Shown here: in pieces, positions 54,097-62,057 of the stretch
Layout of the letters: each line of letters starts with the position of its first letter
Position numbering within the stretch: position 1 is the stretch's first letter
DNA from: Bacillota bacterium
GTDB lineage: Bacteria > Bacillota > Clostridia > Lachnospirales > Lachnospiraceae
DNA length: 64,000 bases
Reading direction: 5' to 3'
Assembly: GCA_023386315.1 (NCBI GenBank)
Contig: JAEWJZ010000008.1
Coordinates: 144,348-208,347 of the forward strand
Notes under the pieces: generated by a model
What the model was told of the DNA's origin: nothing
Databases searched by the model: none
What the model saw: only the letters and a program-made list of their open reading frames with translations
Program-made: the position numbers and the translations under genes

Positions 54097-55608
54097 TCAT
54101 TTACCTCCTGTCGAATAATAAAGCAGTTCCTTCTCATCCGTATCCGCAGCTTTCAGCTCCCTGATAATCTCTCCGTCATACATGACATAAATCCGGTCGC
54201 AGATACTTAATATTTCCTGAAATTCGCAGGTTGCATAGATAATGCCTTTTCCTCTGGCAGCAAGGCCTTCAATCAGCTCATACATATCCTGTTTGGCACC
54301 TACATCAATTCCCTTTGTGGGCTCATCGAAAATATAAACTTCCGAATCTTTATTCAGCCACTTACCCACTACTACCTTCTGCTGGTTTCCTCCGGATAAA
54401 AGGGATACCACCTGGTTTTCAGACGGCGTCTTGATCCCAAGATTATGGATCATACTTCTCGCATCCTCTTTCTCCCGCTTTTTATTGACAACAGATAATT
54501 TGTTGGTATATTTCTCCATAGCCGCTACGGAAATGTTGGATACTACCGAATCTGAGATCAGAACGCCTTCCTTCCTGCGTTCCTCCGGAACCAGAGCCAG
54601 ACCGTTTTTTACCGCCTGAGTGGGACCTTTTGCATGGATTACTTTTCCCCGAAGCTTTATGGTACCGCTTTTATGCTGATAGGCAGAAAATAACGTCTTG
54701 CACAGTTCCGTCTTACCGGCTCCTACCAAACCTGCCACACCTACTATTTCCCCTTCGCGGACGGTTAAGGTTATATTCTTCACCTTGCCGTCTTTCTCAG
54801 TAAGGTCGTTTATTTCAAGGAGCGGTTCTCCGATTTCACATGCTTTTTTAGTATAATTATCCTCATAGCAGCGTCCCAGCATATATTCCACCAGGGTATT
54901 TACCTCCAGTTCCTTTGTAAGAGGTAAATTCGTCACCAGCATACCGTCTCTCATTATGGTTATGCTTTCACAGATCTCATACAGCTCACTCAGCCGGTGA
55001 GAGATAAATACCACACCAACATTCTCTTTGGCTAATTCACGGACAACCCGGAACAATTCCAGTGTTTCGGAATTAGAAAGGGGGGCTGTGGGTTCATCCA
55101 ATATGAGAAAACGGCATTTTTCCACCACACACCGTGCAATCAAAACCATCTGCTTTTGTGCAAGTGTCAGCGCAGATACCGGCTTATTAATATCGACTGC
55201 CACATTTAACTTTTCAAGAACTGCTTTTGCTGCCCGTTTGATTTCCTTCCAATGTACAACCTGTTTTTTCCCCATTTTATTGACCAGGGTGTTAAACATC
55301 ACATTTTCAGCTACAGTCAGATATGGGATTAAGGCTGTGTCCACTTCCTGAAACACAATTTCTATTCCCAGGTTCTTCGCATCTTTGGGGCACCGGATTT
55401 CAACCGGTTCCCCTCCGACACTTATTTGTCCCGTATAATGTGTGTTAACACCGGCAAGCACTTTCATCAGCGTGGACTTGCCGGCACCATTGGCTCCAAC
55501 GAGCGCATGAATGCTGCCACTTGTCAAACTAAAATCAACTCCATTCAGAGCCTTAACCCCTGGAAACTCTATGGATATATCCTTCATTTCAAGCTTTATC
55601 TCGTTCAT
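54097..55608 (-). CDS. RbsA-type sugar ABC transporter ATPase
   Basis: This 503-residue protein has two tandem ATPase cassettes as in RbsA/MglA. The first shows VGANGAGKSTLMKVLAG (about 36-52), CRFLILDEPTAPLS and the second GLVGAGKTELCKTLF, LLSGGNQQKVVVGKWLN and VYIFDEPTKGIDVGAKQDM. It powers uptake with the RbsC-like permease and the lipoprotein. AAGGAAGAGACGTC precedes the ATG. Confidence 0.92.
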   Translation of the reverse strand: MNEIKLEMKDISIEFPGVKALNGVDFSLTSGSIHALVGANGAGKSTLMKVLAGVNTHYTGQISVGGEPVEIRCPKDAKNLGIEIVFQEVDTALIPYLTVAENVMFNTLVNKMGKKQVVHWKEIKRAAKAVLEKLNVAVDINKPVSALTLAQKQMVLIARCVVEKCRFLILDEPTAPLSNSETLELFRVVRELAKENVGVVFISHRLSELYEICESITIMRDGMLVTNLPLTKELEVNTLVEYMLGRCYEDNYTKKACEIGEPLLEINDLTEKDGKVKNITLTVREGEIVGVAGLVGAGKTELCKTLFSAYQHKSGTIKLRGKVIHAKGPTQAVKNGLALVPEERRKEGVLISDSVVSNISVAAMEKYTNKLSVVNKKREKEDARSMIHNLGIKTPSENQVVSLLSGGNQQKVVVGKWLNKDSEVYIFDEPTKGIDVGAKQDMYELIEGLAARGKGIIYATCEFQEILSICDRIYVMYDGEIIRELKAADTDEKELLYYSTGGK

Positions 55609-55652
55609 GACGTCTCTTCCTTACCTATGTAATGACTGGAAAACGGATCCCT

Positions 55653-56831
55653 CTATTCTACATAAAGTCCTTGAATTATATCGGTGTACAGAGCTCCTTT
55701 CGGATCTTCTGCATCGCCCCAGCCATCTATAATCTTGCCAAGATCACCCATGGTGGTCTCTGCACTCAGCTGCGTTGTTACTATGTTGCTGGCATTTAAG
55801 TCAAAATAACTTGGAGTTTCTTCTCCTAATAATTTAAGAGCAAGAAGACGGGTATCCACAATTCCAATGAGCTTTGGGTCAACCGCCGCTGTAGATTTCC
55901 ACACCTGTGGATTCTTAACCATCAGCTGGATATCATCATTGGATACGTCTATGGTATACATAGGAATATCAGTTCTGCCCGCATCATTGAGTGCCTGCAG
56001 AACGCCCTTGGCAAGCTCATCATAGCATCCCCAGATTGCATCGACGGATCCTTCCGGATACTTGGGCAGAATGGCTGCTGTCTTATTGGTCATATCCCCT
56101 CTTGCATTGGCAGAATCGGAAGGTGCAATTATCTCCAGAGTCTTAATCTTTCCTTCATCTTCCAGTTTGGTATAAATCTCGTTACGCCTGTCCAGAGGAG
56201 GAATGCCAGGGCCCATAAATGTTTTCAGCACCTTCATGGGATATTTGCCTCCCTTTGCCTCAAATTCCTTCATCATATAGCCCAGTGAAAGTTCTGCAAG
56301 TGCCTGATCATTCTGAGCGGTTGAGGTCACGCCTTCCAGAAGAAGACCATTTGCATCTCCGCCCTTAAAAGGCATGGTATCAAACGTCACAACTGCCATT
56401 CCCTTATCTCTTGCAGGCTTTAACATATCGTAAGAATAAGAAAGCTGTCCGTGAGATACAATCAGACCGTCATAGCCTTTTGCAATCACCTGTGCTACGG
56501 TCTCCTGTGCCTTTGCATCATCCCCATCCGTAACAAACGTATCTACAGTCCACCCAAATTTTTTGCCTTCTGATACACAGCCATCGAGGAATTGCTGTGT
56601 ATGATCGCCGGCAGCTAAATTTCTGACAACTGCGACTTTCTTACCCTTCAGAGAACCTGCAGCCTGTGCTTCTGCTACCTTCTGTGCTGCTGTTGTGGTT
56701 TCTTCTGTTTTTGAAGCTTCTGTTTTTTTCTCTGTTTCTGCAGCCGTAGTCGCTGCTGTTGTCCCGCTGCCGCATCCCGTTGCCGAAAGAACCAATGCTG
56801 CTGCAAGAATCATTGCTAACCCCTTTTTCAT
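55653..56831 (-). CDS. Sugar-binding lipoprotein of ABC importer
   Basis: The 392-residue protein has a lipoprotein signal: MKKGLAMILAAALVLSATGC, with the lipid Cys at residue 20, then a Thr/Glu/Lys-rich linker (about 21-60) and a type I periplasmic-binding fold (VAVVRNLAAGDHTQQFLDGC, VAQVIAKGYDGLIVSHGQLS, MPMYTIDV-like DIPMYTIDVSNDDIQ). It captures sugar outside the membrane. The start at 56831 follows AAGGAGGTTTATTTT. First gene of the transport operon; 45-bp gap before the ATPase gene. Confidence 0.92.
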   Translation of the reverse strand: MKKGLAMILAAALVLSATGCGSGTTAATTAAETEKKTEASKTEETTTAAQKVAEAQAAGSLKGKKVAVVRNLAAGDHTQQFLDGCVSEGKKFGWTVDTFVTDGDDAKAQETVAQVIAKGYDGLIVSHGQLSYSYDMLKPARDKGMAVVTFDTMPFKGGDANGLLLEGVTSTAQNDQALAELSLGYMMKEFEAKGGKYPMKVLKTFMGPGIPPLDRRNEIYTKLEDEGKIKTLEIIAPSDSANARGDMTNKTAAILPKYPEGSVDAIWGCYDELAKGVLQALNDAGRTDIPMYTIDVSNDDIQLMVKNPQVWKSTAAVDPKLIGIVDTRLLALKLLGEETPSYFDLNASNIVTTQLSAETTMGDLGKIIDGWGDAEDPKGALYTDIIQGLYVE

Positions 56832-56904
56832 AAAATAAACCTCCTTAAAATGAAAAATATAGTTTATTGCTCCGCACACACCCCGATATGTCCTTTATGT
56901 GGAA

Positions 56905-56933
56905 ATTGTAACATACTAATTTTGTTTTTTCAA
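56905..56933 (-). promoter_or_regulatory. Sigma-A promoter of the transport/mtnKA operon
   Basis: On the minus strand TTGAAA (56933-56928), 17-bp spacer, TACAAT (56910-56905), about 74 bp before the lipoprotein start. Confidence 0.75.
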
Positions 56934-56953
56934 TATATTTTATTTATTTTTAT

Positions 56954-56970
56954 TGATTTATTTTTGTTTT
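56954..56970. promoter_or_regulatory. Shared motif TGATTTATTTTTGTTTT (transport operon side)
   Basis: TGATTTATTTTTGTTTT matches the 49723-49738 string with one extra T. It lies upstream of the -35 of the transport operon. The rest of the gap (56832-57190, about 360 bp) is AT-rich and otherwise carries only the two promoters. Confidence 0.4.
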
Positions 56971-57146
56971 AAGTTGTTTTATTGTTGTCTTTTTGTTGTT
57001 TTCGCTTTTTTTTATTTCATATTTTGGTAAAATAGTGGTTTGAATAATTTCTTAGCCAAAAATCAAAATCATTCAACAAAATAAATTAACAATCAAATCA
57101 AAGCTATTATCATTTCTTTCATTATATTTTTATCTTCCATATATGG

Positions 57147-57152
57147 TATAAT
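57147..57152 (+). promoter_or_regulatory. Extended -10 of the LuxR/MalT-like gene
   Basis: TGGTATAAT with TATAAT at 57147-57152, 38 bp before the start codon; no good -35 at 17 bp. Confidence 0.5.
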
Positions 57153-57190
57153 CTGTAAGGACAAGAATTTTTTCAGGCAAGGAGAGTATT

Positions 57191-59854
57191 ATGGAAAATC
57201 ATATAGATCTTCTGGAAACTAAATTCAGTATTAATCACATTTACCGCCAGAAAGCCATAGCAAGAGAGAATCTTTTTTGCATACTGGATGACGCAGTAAA
57301 CACCAGACTTACCTTAATAAGTGCGCCGGCCGGATTTGGAAAAACGACTCTGTTAAGCTCCTGGATTACAATGCATAAAAAAAGATCAATATATGCAGCA
57401 TGGCTCACGCTGGAGGCTGAGGACAATGAAGAGAACAGATTTTGGATTTATTTTATTTCAGCAATAAAATCAGTAATACCAGACATCGGTGGAAAATCAT
57501 TAAATCTGTTAAATACATCCAGAATAGGCGGCATAGAAACAATAATTACGGTACTAATCAATGAAATACTGGAGAACAGGAAAAAATTCCTTTTTATAAT
57601 TGAAGATCTGCATGTAATAAAAAACACGCAGATTCTGAATGGGTTGAAATTTTTTATTAATCACATGCCTTATAATATACACCTGATCATTACCAGCCGA
57701 CTCCGCATAATATCCCAGCTATCAGGAATAAAACACTCCAATAGTATCATTGAAATCGGAGTGGAAGAGCTGAAATTCACCAAAAACGAAACAGCTGCTT
57801 ATGTAAATGAAATCATGGAGCTAAAGGTTGCACAGGATCATTTAATCCGACTGTATGAACTAACAGAGGGCTGGCCGGTGGGGCTTCAGATTGCTGCATT
57901 ATTCTGTAAACGTAAGGGCATAGATTCAATATATGATAAGCAGGTAATGATGCTTCAGTCAAATTTCGCTGATTATTTCATGGAAGACATCTTAAACAGC
58001 CAGTCTCCTGCCGTTTATGAGTTTCTGATAAAGACATCGCAGTTAAATGCGTTCTCCTGTGAGCTGTGCCAGGCTGTGACTGATATGGAAAATTGTAATG
58101 AACTGTTAAAGCAGGTGTTTGAGATGAATCTCTTTATCTCCTGTTTCGATCAAAAAGATCAATGGTATCGATATCATAGTCTTTTTGCTGCTTTTTTAAG
58201 AAAGAAAGCAAAAGAAGAACAGCCTGGATTAGTGAAAGATATATATTGGAAGGCGGGACAATGGTACGAAAGAAAAGGATATGCACAGGAAGCCTGCACC
58301 TGTTATCTGAAGGCACAAAGTTATGAGAAGGCGATCCATATAATTGAACAGATCAGCAGTCCTCTTATTTATCAGGGACAGTTTACTGTAATTGAAAAAT
58401 GGATAGAATGTATACCGGCACAATATGTATTCAGGAATATACGGCTGATGCTGGATTACGTATGGATATATTTATCCAGACATAAAGTCTGTGATGCCAG
58501 TTATTATATAGAACTGATTGAAAAAGAATCGGAAGATGCAACACTACCGTCAGACATTAAAGGGGAATTTCTTATTGCAAAAGCGTTTATCAAAATGGAT
58601 CATCTGGAAGAAAGTATTCAGCTGTTAAAAAACGCCATGGAGCTGGTGGATCCGTTTAACCCCAATTATGCAGCTGCTTTAATGAGTATTGCAACTACAT
58701 ACATTGTTCATGGTGATGTTCCGGAGGCAGAAGAATATTACTCAAAGGCACTTACAGCCAGTATTAAAATTGAAAATCTGTATTCCGCCGCTTATTCCTG
58801 GGGTGGACTTGGTATGATGTTGACCTGCCAGGGCAGATTCAGAGAAGCAGAGATGCTATATCAGGAAGCGGAAACTTATTTAAAAGAAAAAGGCGGTAAT
58901 TCCATTCCATTATTAGGAATTGTTTTTTCCGGATTATCAGAAATATTTTATATGAAAAACGATATAGAACATGCTGCTGAATATTCAGATAAAGCAATAG
59001 AAATGTTTGAAAAGGGCGGCATTTTTGATATAAAAAATAATTGCTATGTAATAAAAGCCCGGTCATTGTTAGCCAAAGGCTGTAACAGCAGAGCAATTGA
59101 AGTAATGAATAAAGCACTGATTCTGTCAGAAAAAGATAACACGTATGGCTTTAAAAGACATATTGAATACTGCAGGGCAAGAATTTTTCTGGATATGGGT
59201 GAAATAGAGAAAGCAGAAGATTTTATCGAACAATATCATTTATCCCATACGGATCATTTAAAAAAATATAATCTGCATGATTATGTCCTGCTGGCAGAAG
59301 TATTGGTAAAAAGAAAAGAATATATAAATGCCCTTTTTTGTATTGATGAAATATTGAAACTGGACAGTATTGGCGAACTTTATGAAATGCAGTTAGAAAT
59401 AATAAAATCAGACGCATTACAAAGTATATCGAAACCAGAAGCTGCTTTTGCCGAGTTACATAAGGCGCTGGCCAAATGCTCGAATGAAAATTATTTGAGA
59501 TTATTGATCAATTATGGATCCAGAATGGAGTCTATGCTTCATGTATTTCTTACCATGGAGAATACCCTTTCTGACAAGCGAAGCATAATGTATGCCAAAG
59601 ACATTCTAAAATTTTTTGATGTTAAAACTCAGAAAACAGTTAAAGGAAATTCACTTCTGACCAAAAGAGAACTGGAGGTATTAAAGCTGATCAGTGACGG
59701 TGCAAGTAATGAAGAAATCGCACAGTCATTATACATTTCAATCAGTACGGTAAAAAGCCATATCCTGAATCTGTTTACCAAACTGGAAGTGAATAACCGT
59801 TCGAAAGCAGTGGTCGAAGCAGAAAAAAGAGGTATAATTCATACTATTTACTGA
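57191..59854 (+). CDS. MalT-like LuxR-family ATP-dependent regulator
   Basis: The 887-residue activator has an N-terminal STAND-type ATPase with Walker A SAPAGFGKTTLL (44-55) and FLFIIEDLHVI, a long helical TPR-like region (about 340-780), and a C-terminal LuxR DNA-binding domain (LLTKRELEVLKLISDGASNE, SISTVKSHILNLFTKL). Members bind inducers in the TPR part. It is divergent from the transport operon, so it may activate it, but it may act on other genes. CAAGGAGAGTATT precedes the ATG. Confidence 0.9.
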   Translation: MENHIDLLETKFSINHIYRQKAIARENLFCILDDAVNTRLTLISAPAGFGKTTLLSSWITMHKKRSIYAAWLTLEAEDNEENRFWIYFISAIKSVIPDIGGKSLNLLNTSRIGGIETIITVLINEILENRKKFLFIIEDLHVIKNTQILNGLKFFINHMPYNIHLIITSRLRIISQLSGIKHSNSIIEIGVEELKFTKNETAAYVNEIMELKVAQDHLIRLYELTEGWPVGLQIAALFCKRKGIDSIYDKQVMMLQSNFADYFMEDILNSQSPAVYEFLIKTSQLNAFSCELCQAVTDMENCNELLKQVFEMNLFISCFDQKDQWYRYHSLFAAFLRKKAKEEQPGLVKDIYWKAGQWYERKGYAQEACTCYLKAQSYEKAIHIIEQISSPLIYQGQFTVIEKWIECIPAQYVFRNIRLMLDYVWIYLSRHKVCDASYYIELIEKESEDATLPSDIKGEFLIAKAFIKMDHLEESIQLLKNAMELVDPFNPNYAAALMSIATTYIVHGDVPEAEEYYSKALTASIKIENLYSAAYSWGGLGMMLTCQGRFREAEMLYQEAETYLKEKGGNSIPLLGIVFSGLSEIFYMKNDIEHAAEYSDKAIEMFEKGGIFDIKNNCYVIKARSLLAKGCNSRAIEVMNKALILSEKDNTYGFKRHIEYCRARIFLDMGEIEKAEDFIEQYHLSHTDHLKKYNLHDYVLLAEVLVKRKEYINALFCIDEILKLDSIGELYEMQLEIIKSDALQSISKPEAAFAELHKALAKCSNENYLRLLINYGSRMESMLHVFLTMENTLSDKRSIMYAKDILKFFDVKTQKTVKGNSLLTKRELEVLKLISDGASNEEIAQSLYISISTVKSHILNLFTKLEVNNRSKAVVEAEKRGIIHTIY

Positions 59855-59915
59855 TTTATTCAGCTCCAGAATGTTGTATCATAGGTGCAACAGAGAATAT
59901 TTTGGAGGAAAAATC

Positions 59916-60695
59916 ATGAAAATTACAGCAATTATTGGAAGCCCCAGAAAAAGTGGTGATTGTTTCAAAACAATTGAAATGATAGAAAAAAGCTTTAACA
60001 GGATCAGTGAAACACAGGTGGAATATGTATTTCTAAGGGATTTTGATTTAGGATTTTGTAAAAGCTGTCTCTTATGTTATACAAAAGGCGAACAGTTCTG
60101 CCCCCATATTCAGGTTACCGGTTTATTACTTGAAAAAATGATGGAGTGCGATATTGTGATTTTTGCCTGTCCGGTTTATGAACAGCATGTTACTGCATTA
60201 ATGAAGAATTTTTATGATAATTTTTCCTTTCTGTTTCATAGACCGCGGTTTTTTGGCAAAAAGGCAATTCTGCTATCCTCAACTGGAGGCTCTGGTTTAA
60301 AAGGGACACTGAACTATATGAAAATGACGGCAATCGGCTGGGGATTCGATATTGCAGGTATGGTAGGCGTTTGCGGATCTACATTATCATCAGATGAGAA
60401 ATATAAAACGGACGTTCAGATTAGAATTGACAAACTGGTGGATAAAATATACAAAAAGAGAAAAGCAGGCCAGCCATCCTTATATCAACTTGCAATGTTT
60501 CGTGCAATGCAGTGTAAAGCTCTAAAATCAGCACAAAAGAAAAATATTGAATATAATTACTGGCTGGAACGCGGCTGGTTAGAAAAAGACTACTATACCA
60601 GTCAAAAAATAGGGATTGCCAAAAAAATTTACTCTGATTTTCTAAAACATATAATGAGAAAAATGATGAATGGTAAAAATATAATAATTCACTAA
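59916..60695 (+). CDS. Flavodoxin-fold NAD(P)H oxidoreductase
   Basis: The 259-residue protein opens MKITAIIGSPRKSGDCFKTI (FMN loop SPRKSG), has CKSCLLCYTKGEQFCPH, VIFACPVYEQHVTALMKNFY and KKAILLSSTGGSGLKGTLN, the pattern of NADPH-dependent FMN reductase-type iron-sulfur flavoprotein relatives. The Cys-rich CKSCLLCYTKGEQFC may bind a cluster or substrate. The start at 59916 is given by TTTGGAGGAAAAATC. It follows the LuxR regulator gene by 61 bp. Confidence 0.82.
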   Translation: MKITAIIGSPRKSGDCFKTIEMIEKSFNRISETQVEYVFLRDFDLGFCKSCLLCYTKGEQFCPHIQVTGLLLEKMMECDIVIFACPVYEQHVTALMKNFYDNFSFLFHRPRFFGKKAILLSSTGGSGLKGTLNYMKMTAIGWGFDIAGMVGVCGSTLSSDEKYKTDVQIRIDKLVDKIYKKRKAGQPSLYQLAMFRAMQCKALKSAQKKNIEYNYWLERGWLEKDYYTSQKIGIAKKIYSDFLKHIMRKMMNGKNIIIH

Positions 60696-60724
60696 ATCGG
60701 ATGTATGGTATATTTTATAGATTA

Positions 60725-60775
60725 TGTAAACCTCCGAATTGGTATAAGATAAAATTATCAGTTTGGAGGTTTACA
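60725..60775. terminator. Hairpin between convergent genes
   Basis: TGTAAACCTCC (60725-60735) and GGAGGTTTACA (60765-60775) form a perfect 11-bp stem with a 29-base loop, between the flavodoxin-fold and MreB-like genes. No T-run is present. Confidence 0.5.
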
Positions 60776-60793
60776 TATCAGAATAATCTTATT

Positions 60794-61276
60794 CTATAGC
60801 TTATTAGGTATAATACCGATAACAATACTGTAGTTCTTTGCTAATTCTTTTTTAATATCTTCAAACTCCAGTTTAAAAATATTAACCTTTCTTGCTCCAG
60901 CCGCATAGAACACATCTTGAAATGCTTTTATTTCCACCCCTGTTAATTCAAAAGGGATACATACAGCAACAGTTGGTTTAAAGATTTTATATATTATTCC
61001 TGGAAGAATATTTTTAAAAATCAATTTCACTACTGTGACAGTTTCGAAAAATTCGGCAACTACGTTTCTCTTAAAAGTAGAATAAACAGAAATTTCACCC
61101 ATATCAACACTTTCAATAGCGTCAACATATTGGTATGCTGCTTTCCCAACTGCAATAACTTTATGCGATTCATTTATAGCGATAACTGCATAATCAGAGT
61201 ATGTCTGCATTGACTTTGAAGTATATCCTCGTATTTCAACGGGGGAAAAATCCCCCTCTAATCTTTTAATTCCCAT
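60794..61276 (-). CDS. Truncated MreB/actin-like protein
   Basis: The 160 residues resemble the first half of MreB: YAVIAINESHKVIAVGKAAY at the start, an AIESVDMGEISVYS segment and PTVAVCIPFELTGVEIKAFQ then AAGARKV, aligned to the MreB phosphate-binding region. The second actin half, with the second nucleotide loop, is missing. It cannot be a normal filament protein; it may be a remnant or a specialised short form. AGGTGAAATAGTT precedes the ATG. It is the last gene before the right attachment site. Confidence 0.65.
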   Translation of the reverse strand: MGIKRLEGDFSPVEIRGYTSKSMQTYSDYAVIAINESHKVIAVGKAAYQYVDAIESVDMGEISVYSTFKRNVVAEFFETVTVVKLIFKNILPGIIYKIFKPTVAVCIPFELTGVEIKAFQDVFYAAGARKVNIFKLEFEDIKKELAKNYSIVIGIIPNKL

Positions 61277-61311
61277 AACTATTTCACCTGCCGTTTTTAT
61301 TTAAGGACATT

Positions 61312-61878
61312 TTACTCATTTCTAAATTTTCCATCTCTATGCAACGTATCCACATCCCACAGTACCACCGTCATATTGGTTGTGCACTCCAGTTCCTCAT
61401 TCCACGACCCATAGGGCGGCCGAAGGTACTGGGGCCGTACTCCCGTAATAGCCTCTATCTGGCGGTTATTTTCCTCAATCTGTTCGCAGGCATTGGACAC
61501 AGCCTCCTTATTCATCTGTACGTGACTGTAGCCATGGTTTCCGATGAGGTGCCCATCCTCCTGCATCTGCTTCACAATTGCTTCCTTGCCTATCACATTT
61601 TTTCCCAGAAGAAAAAAGGTAGCATGGACACCCCGTTTGCGAAGACCGTCTAAAAGCATGGGTGTATAAATGGAATGAGGTCCGTCGTCAAATGTCAGTG
61701 CAATCTGTTTATCACCGGAAAACTGTTTCCGAACCTCTTCCTTTGCCTCTCCTCCGGCATCTGCCGGCAAAAACAACGTATTTTTCGCCTCAATGTAATT
61801 ATAATACAATGCCCCTGCAAAGGCAATATCCAGTACAATGACTGCCAACAGACAGGCCAATTTCCATCTTATTTTCAT
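61312..61878 (-). pseudogene. N-terminal part of split polysaccharide deacetylase
   Basis: The frame codes for 188 residues: a membrane helix (about 6-28) and NodB motifs TFDDGP (62-67), HGYSH (115-119) and RPPYG (153-157). It then reads LWDVDT and goes wrong: LHRDGKFRNE and a stop supplied by the element. The continuation LDWKTQNTKK with motif 5 is at 6234-6430. A full gene joined at GTATCCACAT gives about 239 residues and all five motifs. Start at 61878 (an earlier TTG 61914 is possible). It may be a PdaA-like cortex or cell-wall deacetylase; which is not known. As integrated it should lack activity. Confidence 0.85.
61346..61355. other. Right attachment-site core (GTATCCACAT)
   Basis: Second copy of GTATCCACAT. 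To its left, inside the element, ATTTTCCA (61326-61333) and TATGCAA (61338-61344) form the second arm of the dyad. To its right CCCACAGTACC is deacetylase coding sequence. By symmetry the crossover dinucleotide is TC at 61349-61350. Confidence 0.85.
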
Positions 61879-62057
61879 AAACTCACAAGCCGGCTTTCTG
61901 CTTTTATTAAACAATCTATGGGCTTTAAGGTCAAAATAAAACCAGAAAATTTCAGTTTTTTTCTATCTTTCCCTTCTAAAATACGTTATAATTAAGATAT
62001 ATTAACAATATATTTCTAAATATTGTGTACAATCCCTAAGGGAAGGAGCAGATTAAA

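Larger units (their letters stand above)
6421..61355. mobile_element. About 54.9-kb serine-recombinase-type integrated element carrying a BMC locus
   Basis: The region between the two GTATCCACAT cores interrupts one deacetylase gene whose halves stay in frame and in the same orientation, so the simplest history is a single insertion. The reconstructed circular junction has arms ATTTTCCA-N4-TATGCAA, a 10-bp centre, and TTGCATA-N4-TGGAAAAT, a dyad typical of a large serine integrase attP. A large serine recombinase is encoded inside (34050-35528), though far from both ends, which is atypical. I see no conjugation, capsid or terminase genes, so the element would be a mobilisable or excisable island, or a developmentally excised one. 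Its cargo is metabolic: BMC locus, RND pump, acetyltransferases and chemoreceptors. Confidence 0.8.

Noticed and set aside
56832..57190. SAM or other riboswitch before the transport operon
   Set aside because: Leader from the likely start site to the gene is only about 70 bases and shows no paired elements of a known riboswitch.
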